A DNA stretch of 64,000 nucleotides, taken from contig CAMCRZ010000009.1 in assembly GCA_945877425.1 (NCBI GenBank), positions 1 to 64,000 on the forward strand, in the 5' to 3' direction. The notes below the pieces were generated by a model. It saw only the letters and a program-made list of their open reading frames with translations, made no database searches and had not been told where the DNA came from. Positions 1-7,645 of the stretch are shown here, piece after piece; within the stretch, counting starts at the first letter, position 1, and the number at the start of each line of letters is the position of its first letter. Origin of the DNA: an uncultured Treponema sp. (lineage in GTDB: Bacteria > Spirochaetota > Spirochaetia > Treponematales > Treponemataceae). The position numbers and the translations under genes were made by a program.

Positions 1-236
1 GTGCAATTGCAGACATCGAAAAACGCCACGAAGAACGCTACCGTGCCCTTTTAAACGAAGAAGATGCCGCATCTGCTCAGCTTAAAGACAGTTCTGTAAA
101 AGTATGGGAATGTCTCAAATGCGGTCACATCGTAGTAGGTCCTTCTGCTCCTGAATACTGCCCAACTTGTGACGAATACAACGCATATACACAGGTTACA
201 GAAGAGAACTACGAATTAATCCGCACTTGGGGTTAA
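1..236 (+). CDS. rbr: Rubrerythrin, C-terminal part (cut by window edge)
   Basis: The reading frame is open from base 3 to TAA at 234-236, and the start lies before the window. The visible 77 residues end in a rubredoxin-like iron site, with WECLKCGH followed about 13 residues later by YCPTCDEY. The preceding segment (EKRHEERYRALL) looks like the end of the diiron four-helix domain. Rubrerythrins reduce peroxide in the cytoplasm of anaerobes using electrons from rubredoxin or NADH oxidoreductases. The peroxiredoxin bcp lies downstream, so this end of the window is oxidative-stress related. The assignment rests on the rubredoxin-like tail; the ferritin-like domain itself cannot be seen. Confidence 0.8.
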   Translation, partial: AIADIEKRHEERYRALLNEEDAASAQLKDSSVKVWECLKCGHIVVGPSAPEYCPTCDEYNAYTQVTEENYELIRTWG

Positions 237-239
237 TTA

Positions 240-579
240 ATTTTTTTTATTTCAGGCTGTCAGATAGTTTTTCTGCAAGGAATTCCAGCTGTCTGACATG
301 TTGCAAGAACAAGTTTGCTGTACCAGAATGCGTCTTTGCAACTGCTTACCCTGACTGCAGGCTTGTAGTTACAAAAGAAACGATGACCGTAGAGGGAATG
401 ATTAAAATCGTCTATGACCTCTTAAAAGACAAACTGAACATTGCAAAGCTTACTTTCACAAGCGGAGTAAACGCTGCATCTCAGGAATACGACGTAAGCG
501 GCACAAAAGACAGATGCCCATTATGCGGAATTGCCCTGAATGAAAACGCGTATGCCCTAAGTGCGGATATAAAAAATAG
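240..579 (+). pseudogene. Remnant of a zinc-ribbon protein, probably frameshifted
   Basis: This fills the 458-base gap between rubrerythrin and bcp. The track ORF 227-676 has no plausible start or ribosome binding site and runs out of the rubrerythrin stop. Within it, residues reading KDRCPLCGIALNENA are followed, after a shift of one base near 551, by CPKCGYKK and a stop at 577-579. Together they make the expected CPxCG...CPxCG zinc ribbon. An upstream stretch (ATAYPDC) also looks cysteine-containing. I infer a decayed gene with a one-base deletion. The family is not recognised; a chance open frame is the alternative. Confidence 0.3.
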
Positions 580-694
580 TTCCCCACATCCAGCCGTACT
601 CTTCTGCGGATTTTCTGAAGCCCCTTTAGGGCACAGCTATGCTTATGACGGATATAGGACGATTTTTCAAAAATAGAAAAAACTGGAGGACAAA

Positions 695-1147
695 ATGTTA
701 GAAACAGGAACAAAGGCACCAGATTTTGAGCTTTTGGACCAGAATGGAAATGTTCACAAACTGAGCGATTATGCCGGGAAAAAAGTCATTCTGTATTTTT
801 ATCCAAAAGATAATACTCCGGGATGTACAAAACAGGCATGCGGTTTTTCAGAAAGATATCCGCAGTTTACGCAAAAAGGTGCAGTAATTCTTGGGGTAAG
901 CAAAGATTCCGTAGCATCTCACAAAAAGTTTGAAGAAAAGTACGGTCTTGCTTTTACCCTGCTTTCTGACCCGGAGCGCAAAGTTATTGAAGCTTATGAT
1001 GTCTGGAAAGAGAAGAAAAATTACGGAAAAGTTTCAATGGGAGTTGTAAGGACAACTTATCTTATTGACGAAAAAGGAATCATTATCAAGGCGAATGATA
1101 AAGTGAAAGCCGCCGAAGATCCAGAAAATATGCTTCAGCAGGTGTGA
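695..1147 (+). CDS. bcp: Thioredoxin-dependent peroxiredoxin Bcp/PrxQ
   Basis: The 150-residue protein belongs to the AhpC/TSA thioredoxin-fold peroxidases and reduces hydroperoxides in the cytoplasm. The peroxidatic cysteine motif PKDNTPGCTKQACGF sits at about residues 37-51, with the second cysteine five positions on, the usual PrxQ spacing. The N-terminus (LETGTKAPDFELLDQNG) and the length match the family. The start is supported by GGAGG eight bases upstream. It stands alone, downstream of rubrerythrin. The C-terminus is slightly short, ending ENMLQQV, but no key residue is missing. Confidence 0.95.
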   Translation: MLETGTKAPDFELLDQNGNVHKLSDYAGKKVILYFYPKDNTPGCTKQACGFSERYPQFTQKGAVILGVSKDSVASHKKFEEKYGLAFTLLSDPERKVIEAYDVWKEKKNYGKVSMGVVRTTYLIDEKGIIIKANDKVKAAEDPENMLQQV

Positions 1148-1185
1148 TTTTTAGGGGGAAAATTGTCAAAAAATGCGATTATTTT

Positions 1186-1476
1186 TTATTTGCGTATGAG
1201 GGGATAATTCCGTTTTTTTATTTTATAAATTTTGCCTTTATTTTCGCCAAAGCCAATAATAAGACCGGATGCTTCAAGTTTTTTAAATATTTTACGAACG
1301 CCCGAAGCTGAAAGACTTGTAATTTTTCGAGCAATAGAACTGTTTATAGTTTCATGTTCTTTTAAATATTTTAAAATTATATCGCTACTTTTAGCATATA
1401 TCGCTACTTTATCGCCACTTTGTTGGGATTCTATCGCTGGTTTTTCATTATATCTAATATGCACATACCTGTTTTT
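1186..1476 (-). pseudogene. C-terminal winged-helix remnant of a RecG-like/AlbA_2-type regulator
   Basis: The track ORF continues to 1542, but its first ~22 residues are the translation of a structured repeat (1477-1618) and are unlikely to be original. The rest has NEKPAIESQQSGDK followed by a winged helix, with DIILKYLKEHETIN, a recognition-helix region SASGVRKIFKKLEASGLI and a wing ending KGKIYKI. In Treponema and other gut bacteria this arrangement forms the C-terminal tail of large ATP-binding/AlbA_2 domain regulators. The main part of such a gene is missing, so this is a 3' remnant, possibly cut by the repeat. A small free-standing DNA-binding protein is less likely because no start or ribosome binding site is visible. 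Confidence 0.45.
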
Positions 1477-1618
1477 AAGTTCCTTAAAATTACACGACGA
1501 AGAAAGTTTCAACTTTCGAGAAGTGTAATTCGTTCGCGCCAAGCGAACAGTTCAATAAGGGAGTTACGTTAGGAACTCTAAATTAAATCAAATGGCGCAA
1601 TTTTAGACATTTGATTTT
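1477..1618 (+). repeat. Structured dispersed repeat, family A, copy 1
   Basis: This 142-base element aligns with a second copy at 46353-46490. Shared blocks include AAGTTCCTTAAAATT, GAAAGTTTCAACTTT and TTCAATAAG. Each block is followed or enclosed by a stem-loop: AATTACAC/GTGTAATT with inner GAAAGTT/AACTTTC, then GTTCGC/GCGAAC, then GAGTT/AACTC, then AAATCAAATG/CATTTGATTT. In the other copy the stems have different bases but still pair. It lies between a gene remnant and the vapBC region and contains no gene of its own. Confidence 0.75.
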
Positions 1619-1744
1619 AACGTTGATCTATTTTGCACTTGATGCACACAAAGGTGGCGGAAAATAATTTTGTAGCAAAGTGATGTTATTTTTTGTCTTA
1701 AACTTTTTATTTGCTTGAAAGGCTTGTCACAAGGAAAAAACAGG

Positions 1745-1809
1745 CGGATTTGTTCGCATCTAACGATGCTCACGAAAAAAACGAAGAACGTTAGTTTTGA
1801 GCAAATCCG
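1745..1809. repeat. Long imperfect hairpin in gene-free stretch
   Basis: The stretch 1619-1870 has no supported gene. It contains a long hairpin with outer arms CGGATTTG (1745-1752) and CAAATCCG (1802-1809) and inner arms CTAACG (1760-1765) and CGTTAG (1789-1794). There is no clear T-run after it, so it is not an obvious terminator. A similar gene-free hairpin is at 53823-53877. Its function is unknown. Confidence 0.5.
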
Positions 1810-1825
1810 ATTGTTTATCTTTGCA

Positions 1826-1863
1826 TTAAACTTTCCATTCGGTCATTTGCGTTATGATTGTTT
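1826..1863 (+). repeat. 38-bp direct repeat flanking vapBC, left copy
   Basis: This is identical over 38 bases to 2534-2571. The right copy is the last 12 codons plus stop of the XRE regulator gene (protein tail TIITQMTEWKV). The left copy therefore is a displaced tail of such a gene, and the vapBC pair lies exactly between the two copies. Confidence 0.85.
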
Positions 1864-1870
1864 CTGGTTG

Positions 1871-2254
1871 TTACCTATTTTCAAGAGAAAGTCCTTTTAT
1901 AAAGGAAAAATGTTTATCAGCTGTAACTATTGTCAGATTGTATGCCATTGCACATGCAGCAAGCCATATATCATTTTCTGGAATTGGATGTCCGTCTTGT
2001 TTTAATTGGGCTTTTATTTTTGCATAAAAAGGAGTTACAAAGGAATCCGGCTTTATTTCTTCAAGTTCGCTGCAAAAACCCCTGTAAACATCAGCATTCT
2101 CTGATTTTCGGGAAGAACATTCTGCACCAAAAAGCAGTTCTCCAAGTGTTATAGAAGAAAAATACAGATTTTCCTCTTCGAAAATATCATCAAGAGCATC
2201 TTCATCTTTGATATAGCGGATAATTACATTTGTATCAACAAGTTTACCATTCAC
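1871..2254 (-). CDS. vapC: VapC-family PIN-domain ribonuclease toxin
   Basis: The 127-residue PIN-domain protein starts at GTG 2254, overlapping the upstream antitoxin gene by 11 bases, which is the usual coupling in vapBC operons. Acidic residues expected for the Mg-dependent nuclease site are present: KLVDTNVII near the N-terminus, a glutamate in ITLGELLFG, and the C-terminal ENDIWLAACA plus IVTADKHF. VapC toxins cut RNA, often initiator tRNA, and are neutralised by the partner. The gene is intact. Neighbouring direct repeats suggest it moves as a cassette. Confidence 0.85.
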   Translation of the reverse strand: MNGKLVDTNVIIRYIKDEDALDDIFEEENLYFSSITLGELLFGAECSSRKSENADVYRGFCSELEEIKPDSFVTPFYAKIKAQLKQDGHPIPENDIWLAACAMAYNLTIVTADKHFSFIKGLSLENR

Positions 2255-2462
2255 TTTTATCCACCTTGCGACCTTCTGTTACGGCTTTTTCTACCAGTTC
2301 GGAATCTGATTTACTGACCTTGCCTACAAATTTTTTTAAGTTCCGCTTGGGAGTATTGAATTCGTCAAGAAAAGTGATGATTACGCGCTGGTCTTTTTTT
2401 ACTGCAACATTGCCTTCTGTTATGTAATTTTGTCCGTCAAAATATCCTTTTACAGAAACCAT
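2244..2462 (-). CDS. Antitoxin partner of the PIN toxin
   Basis: This 72-residue protein lies just upstream of and overlaps vapC. It begins MVSVKGYFDGQNYITEG and ends with a charged tail (EGRKVDKSEW), a layout typical of small antitoxins with an N-terminal DNA-binding or dimer region and a C-terminal toxin-binding tail. A good ribosome binding site (AGGAGG) precedes ATG 2462. I recognise the arrangement rather than the exact antitoxin family. Autoregulation of the operon is expected from family knowledge; no operator was identified. Confidence 0.75.
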   Translation of the reverse strand: MVSVKGYFDGQNYITEGNVAVKKDQRVIITFLDEFNTPKRNLKKFVGKVSKSDSELVEKAVTEGRKVDKSEW

Positions 2463-2533
2463 AGAATCACCTCCTACTTTTTTGTTTAGTATAGCATACT
2501 TTTATAGAAAAATCAGTGTTTTTTGTTTGCGCC

Positions 2534-2571
2534 TTAAACTTTCCATTCGGTCATTTGCGTTATGATTGTTT
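2534..2571 (+). repeat. 38-bp direct repeat flanking vapBC, right copy (inside XRE gene 3' end)
   Basis: Identical to 1826-1863; see that entry. It includes the stop codon of the XRE regulator gene on the minus strand. Confidence 0.85.
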
Positions 2572-2872
2572 TTACGAGTTGTTTCTGATTTTCGCCCAGG
2601 GTGTCGAGTTTTGCAATCAGGTCTGAATATTCTTTGTATTTTTTGATGTCGATGCCTTCGTTTTTTAATGTCTGGCTTTGTCCTGTTACAAGGTATTCGA
2701 CGGAGACGTTAAGGACTTTTGCGATTCGCAGGGCTGTTTCGGCACTGGGGCAGTTATTATCTTTTTTACCTTTTGAAATATTTGACATACTGAATTTTGC
2801 TTCAGTTGCAAGAGTTTTTTTATTAATTCCTTTTTTGTCGAGTTCAAATTCGACTCTTTCCCAAAAATTCAT
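2534..2872 (-). CDS. XRE-family helix-turn-helix regulator
   Basis: The 112-residue protein has an N-terminal HTH (about residues 5-62): LDKKGINKKTLATEAKFSMSN, a GKKDNNCPSAETALRIAKVL turn, and VSVEYLVTG at the end of the Cro/CI fold. A helical C-terminal region (residues 70-112) probably mediates dimerisation. It is transcribed away from the type III mod gene, with a shared 138-bp divergent region. Control of the restriction-modification operon is a reasonable inference, similar to C-proteins, but is not shown. Its last codons are duplicated at 1826-1863. Confidence 0.85.
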   Translation of the reverse strand: MNFWERVEFELDKKGINKKTLATEAKFSMSNISKGKKDNNCPSAETALRIAKVLNVSVEYLVTGQSQTLKNEGIDIKKYKEYSDLIAKLDTLGENQKQLVKTIITQMTEWKV

Positions 2873-2912
2873 ATTCTCATAATTGCGAAATTTTCAATTA
2901 TATAGATAAGAA

Positions 2913-2982
2913 TTTGTAAAATTACAAAAAATAATGTATTATTTAGAAATATCCAAATTATTACCGTAAAGTTGGAAATATT
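2913..2982. promoter_or_regulatory. Inverted repeats between XRE regulator and mod
   Basis: The divergent region contains a perfect palindrome TTTGTAAAATTACAAA (2913-2928) and a second, imperfect dyad with arms AATATCCAA (2948-2956) and TTGGAAATATT (2972-2982). Both are plausible operators for the adjacent XRE protein, whose family binds such dyads. No clean -35/-10 pair was fixed. Confidence 0.35.
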
Positions 2983-3010
2983 AAAATCTTAATTCACTCC
3001 GAGAAAAAAT

Positions 3011-4558
3011 ATGAACGAAATCAAACAATCACTTATTGAAGAAATCAACAGGCGCGTGCAGGATAAGATTCTGGAACCGTCAAATGCAAATCTTCTTATA
3101 AAACTTATTCAAAATGCGGAATCGAAAGACGAGGCGATAAACATTGCAGCGTTGGGAACGACATACAAGCGTACGGGGCTTCACTTTGACAAACGGCTTG
3201 AAAAAATGTCCGACAGTATTCGGTATTTCCGCAAAAACGAAAAACTTTCTTTTTATACTGACGATGCAAAACCTGTAAACAAGCTGATTATCGGCGACAA
3301 CTACGAGGCGCTTCAAAACCTTTTGATTCAGTACAGGGGTGCAATCGATGTAATTTACATTGACCCGCCTTACGGAAAAGACAGCATGGGCGAATTTGCC
3401 AGGACGAACTATGAAAATGCCATTACGAGGGACAATCTTCTTTCCATGCTTTACCCGCGTCTGATTCTTGCAAAACAGCTTTTGTCTGACGAAGGCGTGA
3501 TTTTTTGCAGCATTGATGATAAAAATCACGCTTATGTAAAATGTTTGTTTGATGAGGTGTTTGGGGAGGAAAATTCGCTTTCAGTTATTGCATGGGAGAA
3601 AAGAACTAAATGTCAAAATACAGATACTGCAAAGTTCATGCTTCAGCCTAAAGTGGAATATATTTTATGTTATAAAAATTTTAATCACCGAGCAGAATTC
3701 CGATGTCATGTAGTTGGTGAAAAGTTATATCCTGAAAAGGATGCTTATGGAATCTTTCGTTATGAAGAAATTGGGCAAATGAGCAAGAATGGAGTTCGTG
3801 GTCGTGCTAGTATGATTTTTGATATCTTGGGCGTTTACCCGAATGAAGGAAACCAATGGAAATTAGGGAAAGATACAATACTTGAATATTCTACTCGTAA
3901 TGATGGAAAAGATTTACTCTTAATTAACGAAAGACCTTTTAGAAAAATTCGTCCTGAAGATGAGGTTGTTGAAAATTATAAACCATTTTGGGGAATGTAT
4001 GGTGCAGAGCAATACGGTACAGCTGAAACTGCAAAGTCTGAGTTAGATAAAATTTTAGGAACTAAAGAACATGATTTCAACACAGTAAAACCTGTTGAAC
4101 TAATTGAAGATTTAATTTTTCATGCATGTAAAGAGAATTCTATTGTATTGGATTTTTTTGCAGGTAGTGGAACAACTGGTCAATCAACAATGGAATATGT
4201 TAAAGATTATCACAATAATATAACTTACATTCTATGCACAAATAATGAAAAAACTGAAAAGTGCCCCAACGGCATTGCTTACGATGTTACGGCAAAGCGG
4301 CTCAAGCGAATCATGACTGGCGAATGTTATGACGGAACAAAAGACTTTCCGTGGATAAAAGACAACAAGCCTTATGGCGGAAATCTTGATGTTTACGAAA
4401 TCGGTTCGGTTGCAAATTTTGAAACGGCAGAAGGAAAAAGTGCTTTTGATGTAATCGACGAGACACTTTACGGAAAACAAAAGTTTATGACGGTAAAAGA
4501 AAAAATCGACTGGGTATGTCAGAATTTTGAAAAAACACAAAAAAAGGTGGAAGAATAA
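3011..4558 (+). CDS. mod: Type III restriction-modification DNA methyltransferase (Mod)
   Basis: The 515-residue protein is a beta-class N4/N6 adenine methyltransferase. The catalytic DPPY motif (DVIYIDPPYGKDS) is near residue 118 and precedes the SAM-binding motif LDFFAGSGTTG near residue 384, the order typical of type III Mod subunits. The region between them should hold the target recognition domain. That middle tract, about 3580-4260, is visibly richer in A/T and uses different codons from the flanks, suggesting replacement by recombination. The res gene follows after one base. Mod methylates one strand of an asymmetric site and is required for restriction. The open frame is complete. Confidence 0.92.
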   Translation: MNEIKQSLIEEINRRVQDKILEPSNANLLIKLIQNAESKDEAINIAALGTTYKRTGLHFDKRLEKMSDSIRYFRKNEKLSFYTDDAKPVNKLIIGDNYEALQNLLIQYRGAIDVIYIDPPYGKDSMGEFARTNYENAITRDNLLSMLYPRLILAKQLLSDEGVIFCSIDDKNHAYVKCLFDEVFGEENSLSVIAWEKRTKCQNTDTAKFMLQPKVEYILCYKNFNHRAEFRCHVVGEKLYPEKDAYGIFRYEEIGQMSKNGVRGRASMIFDILGVYPNEGNQWKLGKDTILEYSTRNDGKDLLLINERPFRKIRPEDEVVENYKPFWGMYGAEQYGTAETAKSELDKILGTKEHDFNTVKPVELIEDLIFHACKENSIVLDFFAGSGTTGQSTMEYVKDYHNNITYILCTNNEKTEKCPNGIAYDVTAKRLKRIMTGECYDGTKDFPWIKDNKPYGGNLDVYEIGSVANFETAEGKSAFDVIDETLYGKQKFMTVKEKIDWVCQNFEKTQKKVEE

Positions 4559-4559
4559 A

Positions 4560-6584
4560 ATGCTCCAGGAAGCAAAAGATTTACAGAAAAATGCCGTAAC
4601 AAAACTTACAAAAATCCTTATGAATGTGACAAGCAGCAAAAAAGAAATAACTTTTAAAGCTCCCACAGGTTCCGGCAAAACTTACATGATGGCAGATTTT
4701 ATGAACCGTGTAATTTGTGCAGACCGAAACGCTGTTTTTATAGTTTCGACACTTTCAAAAAGCAATCTTGCAGCCCAAAATTTTAATTCATTTAAGGAAC
4801 TTTCGGAAAACGGAACTTTTGCAGACATAAATCCGTTTTTAATCAATTCAGATTCAAGCGGAGAAGGAAGCCTTTTTATTCCTCTGGAATACAACGTTTA
4901 CGTTCTGCCCCGCGACTTGTACAAAGATTCAAGCAAGCTTAAAAAAGAAGGAACTTTTGTCAATTTTCTTTCTTCGCTTACAGGCGACACTTTTATGAAA
5001 AATCCGCAAAAAAAAATCTACCTTATAAAAGATGAATGTCATATTGCAACAAGCAACCTTGATGAGTTAAAAGAGTATTTTTGTGCCGTCATAAATTTTT
5101 CTGCCACGCCAAAACTTTCAAGAAAACAGGAACCAGATGTAGAAATTTCAAATGCAGAAGCCGAAAATGCAAAACTCATAAAAAAAGTTGAAGCAGGAAA
5201 TGAAAATGACAGTCTTGAGTGCGCTCTAATGAAATTTGAAAAAATCCGCAGCGACTATATAAATCAGCTTGATGTAAATCCTTGCTTTATAATTCAGATT
5301 TCAAACAAGGAAAAAGCTGAAGAGGAACTTAAAAATACGATAATGCCTGCCCTGCAAAATCATCAGGAACTGAAATGGGTTTATATAAACGACAAAGGCG
5401 GCGAAACAAACGATTCTGGCTTAAAAAAACTTCCGATTTTTAAATGGAAAGATTACATGAAAGGAAAAGCCTCTTCTGTTTCTGTCATCATTTTTAAAAT
5501 GGTCATTTCGGAAGGCTGGGACATTCCAAGGGCGTGCATGCTTTATCAGATTCGAGATTCAAAAAGCAAGCAACTGGACGAACAGGTTATGGGACGCGTA
5601 AGGAGAAATCCTCGGCTGCTTGATTTTGAAAGCTTGAGTGAAGAAGCAAAACAACTTGCCTGTACTGCATGGATTTGGGGAATTCTTCCAAAAGAGGAAA
5701 ATCTTCCGCGACAGGTAAGGCTTTGCACAGATTATAAAATTGAAGAAAATTTCCGTATAACGCCTGTAAAAATTCTCTCTCCCAAAAAAACAAAAAATCC
5801 TGATATGAAAAATTTTCTGGAGCGCTTAAAAGATGACAGTCTGACTCATCCTTCGATTTTTGAAAGTTACAGGAATTTGCAAAAACAGGGAAATGACATT
5901 CAATCTCTTTGCTACGAGTATTCGGACAGCTATAAAAAATGGACTGTTTTTGCTGAACATTTGGGCGAAATAAATTCTTCTTATGAAAAATATATTTGCG
6001 ATTACGAAAAAAGCATGGTCACTTGCGATGAAGTTTGTTTTCCGCTTGAAAGTTGCTTTGTGGAAAATCAAAACAGTCTGACGCTCGACGACTGGATTTG
6101 GTACAGAAAAGATTTTTGCACTGATTTTTCATTTGACAGCGAAGCCGAAAAAAAATGGGCGGAAGTGCTCAAGGACATTCGTTCATCTTCAATCGGAACT
6201 TGCACAAAAAAGCAGTCTGAACTTTTTGAAACGAGCCGCTTTTTGTGGGGCAAAAACTTTCCGCTGAATTCCCAGATAAAATTTGAATACTATCTTGACG
6301 GCATTCATTCTTCTTATCCAGATTTTGTGATGAAAGACAAAAACGGAAAAATCCACATTTTTGAAGTAAAGAGCGTTAATAAATCTTCTTCCCAAAATAT
6401 CGACGAAGAAGAATACGAAAAAAAAGTGAACGCAATCAAGGACTGCTACAAGGAAGCTTCAAAAAAAACAGGACACATTTTTTACCTTCCTGTGCTGGAC
6501 AAAGCACAATGGCAGATTACACGCTTTTCCGACGGCAAGGGCGAGAACATTACAAAAGATGAATTTGTGGAATCGCTAAAGTAA
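4560..6584 (+). CDS. res: Type III restriction enzyme subunit (Res), helicase-nuclease
   Basis: I place the start at ATG 4560 (MLQEAKDLQKNA), preceded by AGGTGG, one base after the mod stop; the track start at 4527 lies inside mod. The 674-residue protein has a superfamily 2 helicase core: Walker A KAPTGSGKT, a DECH box in LIKDECH, SATPKLS, EGWDIPRACML and QVMGRVRRNP. The C-terminus has a PD-(D/E)xK nuclease site, with YPDFVMKDKNG then IFEVKS. In type III systems Res travels along DNA and cuts after two enzymes meet. All key motifs are present, so the system appears functional. Downstream DNA is repeat family B. Confidence 0.92.
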   Translation: MLQEAKDLQKNAVTKLTKILMNVTSSKKEITFKAPTGSGKTYMMADFMNRVICADRNAVFIVSTLSKSNLAAQNFNSFKELSENGTFADINPFLINSDSSGEGSLFIPLEYNVYVLPRDLYKDSSKLKKEGTFVNFLSSLTGDTFMKNPQKKIYLIKDECHIATSNLDELKEYFCAVINFSATPKLSRKQEPDVEISNAEAENAKLIKKVEAGNENDSLECALMKFEKIRSDYINQLDVNPCFIIQISNKEKAEEELKNTIMPALQNHQELKWVYINDKGGETNDSGLKKLPIFKWKDYMKGKASSVSVIIFKMVISEGWDIPRACMLYQIRDSKSKQLDEQVMGRVRRNPRLLDFESLSEEAKQLACTAWIWGILPKEENLPRQVRLCTDYKIEENFRITPVKILSPKKTKNPDMKNFLERLKDDSLTHPSIFESYRNLQKQGNDIQSLCYEYSDSYKKWTVFAEHLGEINSSYEKYICDYEKSMVTCDEVCFPLESCFVENQNSLTLDDWIWYRKDFCTDFSFDSEAEKKWAEVLKDIRSSSIGTCTKKQSELFETSRFLWGKNFPLNSQIKFEYYLDGIHSSYPDFVMKDKNGKIHIFEVKSVNKSSSQNIDEEEYEKKVNAIKDCYKEASKKTGHIFYLPVLDKAQWQITRFSDGKGENITKDEFVESLK

Positions 6585-6588
6585 AAAA

Positions 6589-6717
6589 GTGGTGGCGTGA
6601 TTTGTTCTTCTGCGCATCTTACAGCGTGAGGGATTGTAAGGGCAGCCGAAGGCTGTTGCGAAGCAATGAAGCGATAGCGTAACCCTGAAAAGCCCGACCC
6701 GAAGGGGCACGCCCGAA
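6589..6717. repeat. Dispersed repeat, family B, copy 1
   Basis: This gene-free stretch after res shares with 7464-7611 the block TTACAGCGTGAGGGATTG and, in the same order, GCGAAGCA, GCGATAGCG and a terminal ACGCCC-type block. It contains a compact hairpin GCAGCC-GAA-GGCTGT. The bases between the shared blocks differ in length and sequence. The remaining gap to 6845 has TATAAT at 6733-6738 and no gene. Confidence 0.65.
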
Positions 6718-6845
6718 TGAAAAAAATATTGTATAATCTACAGGAACGCAAAAAAACAACCAAGTCAAGTGTGATTTTTTTTTCGTATGGAAAATTGTGA
6801 CTTTTTATGATAAAGTAGTAGGGAGATTTCAGTTTGGAGGTTGTT

Positions 6846-7055
6846 ATGTCTTATGATACAATGGTTGAAAAAATAAAAACCGTTCCTCAAGAATGTCTTG
6901 CTGATATTGAAAATTATATTCAGTTTGTTTTGTATCGATATAATCAGAATTCAAAAACAGAAAATAAAACAAATCTATCAAAATATTTTGGTTCCGTAAA
7001 TTTTCAAAAAGATGGCCTTTCAATTCAAAAGGAAATGAGAAATGAATGGAACTGA
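6846..7055 (+). CDS. Small antitoxin-like protein (partner of broken PIN toxin)
   Basis: The start is set at ATG 6846 (MSYDTMVEKIKTVPQ), with TTGGAGG upstream, rather than at the track start 6834. The 69-residue protein begins with a short helical region resembling DUF2281-type antitoxins (VPQECLADIENYIQFVLYRY) and ends in a polar tail (QKEMRNEWN). The following PIN gene overlaps by 14 bases in the usual toxin-antitoxin manner but is disrupted, so this antitoxin appears to have outlived its toxin. It may still act as a regulator or cross-neutralise other PIN toxins in the window; that is inference. Confidence 0.65.
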   Translation: MSYDTMVEKIKTVPQECLADIENYIQFVLYRYNQNSKTENKTNLSKYFGSVNFQKDGLSIQKEMRNEWN

Positions 7056-7414
7056 TTTTTTAGCGGACACAAATGCATTGATGTATCTACTTAATGTAAT
7101 CCATGTATGAGTCCATTTTTGCAGAATAAGTTGGCATTTTCTGTTATATCGGAACTGGAACTCTTGTCTTTCTCTGGAATAACATCAGAAGAAGAGAATA
7201 CATAAAATCATTTTTGCTTAATTGCAATGAAATTTCTCTTACAGATGAAATAAAAGAAAAAACGATAGAAATTCGAAAAAAATATAAAATAAAACTCCCA
7301 GATGCTATTGTTGCCGCTTCTGCAATTGTAAATAACCTGCCACTTATTACAGCTGGCAAAGGATTTAATCAAATAGAAGAATTAAATTTAAAATTAATTG
7401 TTCCAGTTATGTAA
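7042..7414 (+). pseudogene. vapC-like PIN toxin, inactivated by two frameshifts
   Basis: The frame opened by ATG 7042 reads FLADTNALMYLLN, the PIN N-terminus, and stops at 7108. The next segment continues in another frame as NKLAFSVISELELLSFSG until a stop near 7204. The third segment, in the third frame, reads YIKSFLLNCNEISLTD and then KLPDAIVAASAIVNNLPLIT to 7414. Joined, these give one complete PIN domain of about 125 residues with its acidic residues. Two indels, near 7100-7110 and near 7198-7204, break it. The upstream antitoxin gene is intact. Sequencing error at both places is possible but less likely. Confidence 0.85.
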
Positions 7415-7463
7415 ACAAAATGTACAAGGAACTGCATTCGGAAATCTTTTTTTCAGGTGTATT

Positions 7464-7611
7464 CCCGCCTGCGAGCTTACAGCGTGAGGGATTGGAGCAC
7501 CTGCGAAGCAGTCCCTAAAAACTGAAAAAATCTGAGATTGCCCAGTTGCGAGTTTTTGGAGCGATAGCGGAAAAAACTCGGTAAGCAACCGCAGGTTGCG
7601 ACGCACGCCCA
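7464..7611. repeat. Dispersed repeat, family B, copy 2
   Basis: Shares TTACAGCGTGAGGGATTG (7477-7494), GCGAAGCA, GCGATAGCG and the closing ACGCACGCCC block with copy 1 at 6589-6717. It carries the hairpin GCAACC-GCA-GGTTGC where copy 1 has GCAGCC-GAA-GGCTGT, and an extra internal insert. No gene is present between 7415 and 7645. Confidence 0.65.
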
Positions 7612-7645
7612 AAAAATTATAAATCTTAAGGCATGCTTTTTTTAA

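Noticed and set aside
227-676. 149-residue ORF after the rubrerythrin stop
   Set aside because: No credible start or ribosome binding site, low-complexity beginning, and the second half of its zinc ribbon is in another frame; kept only as a possible remnant.
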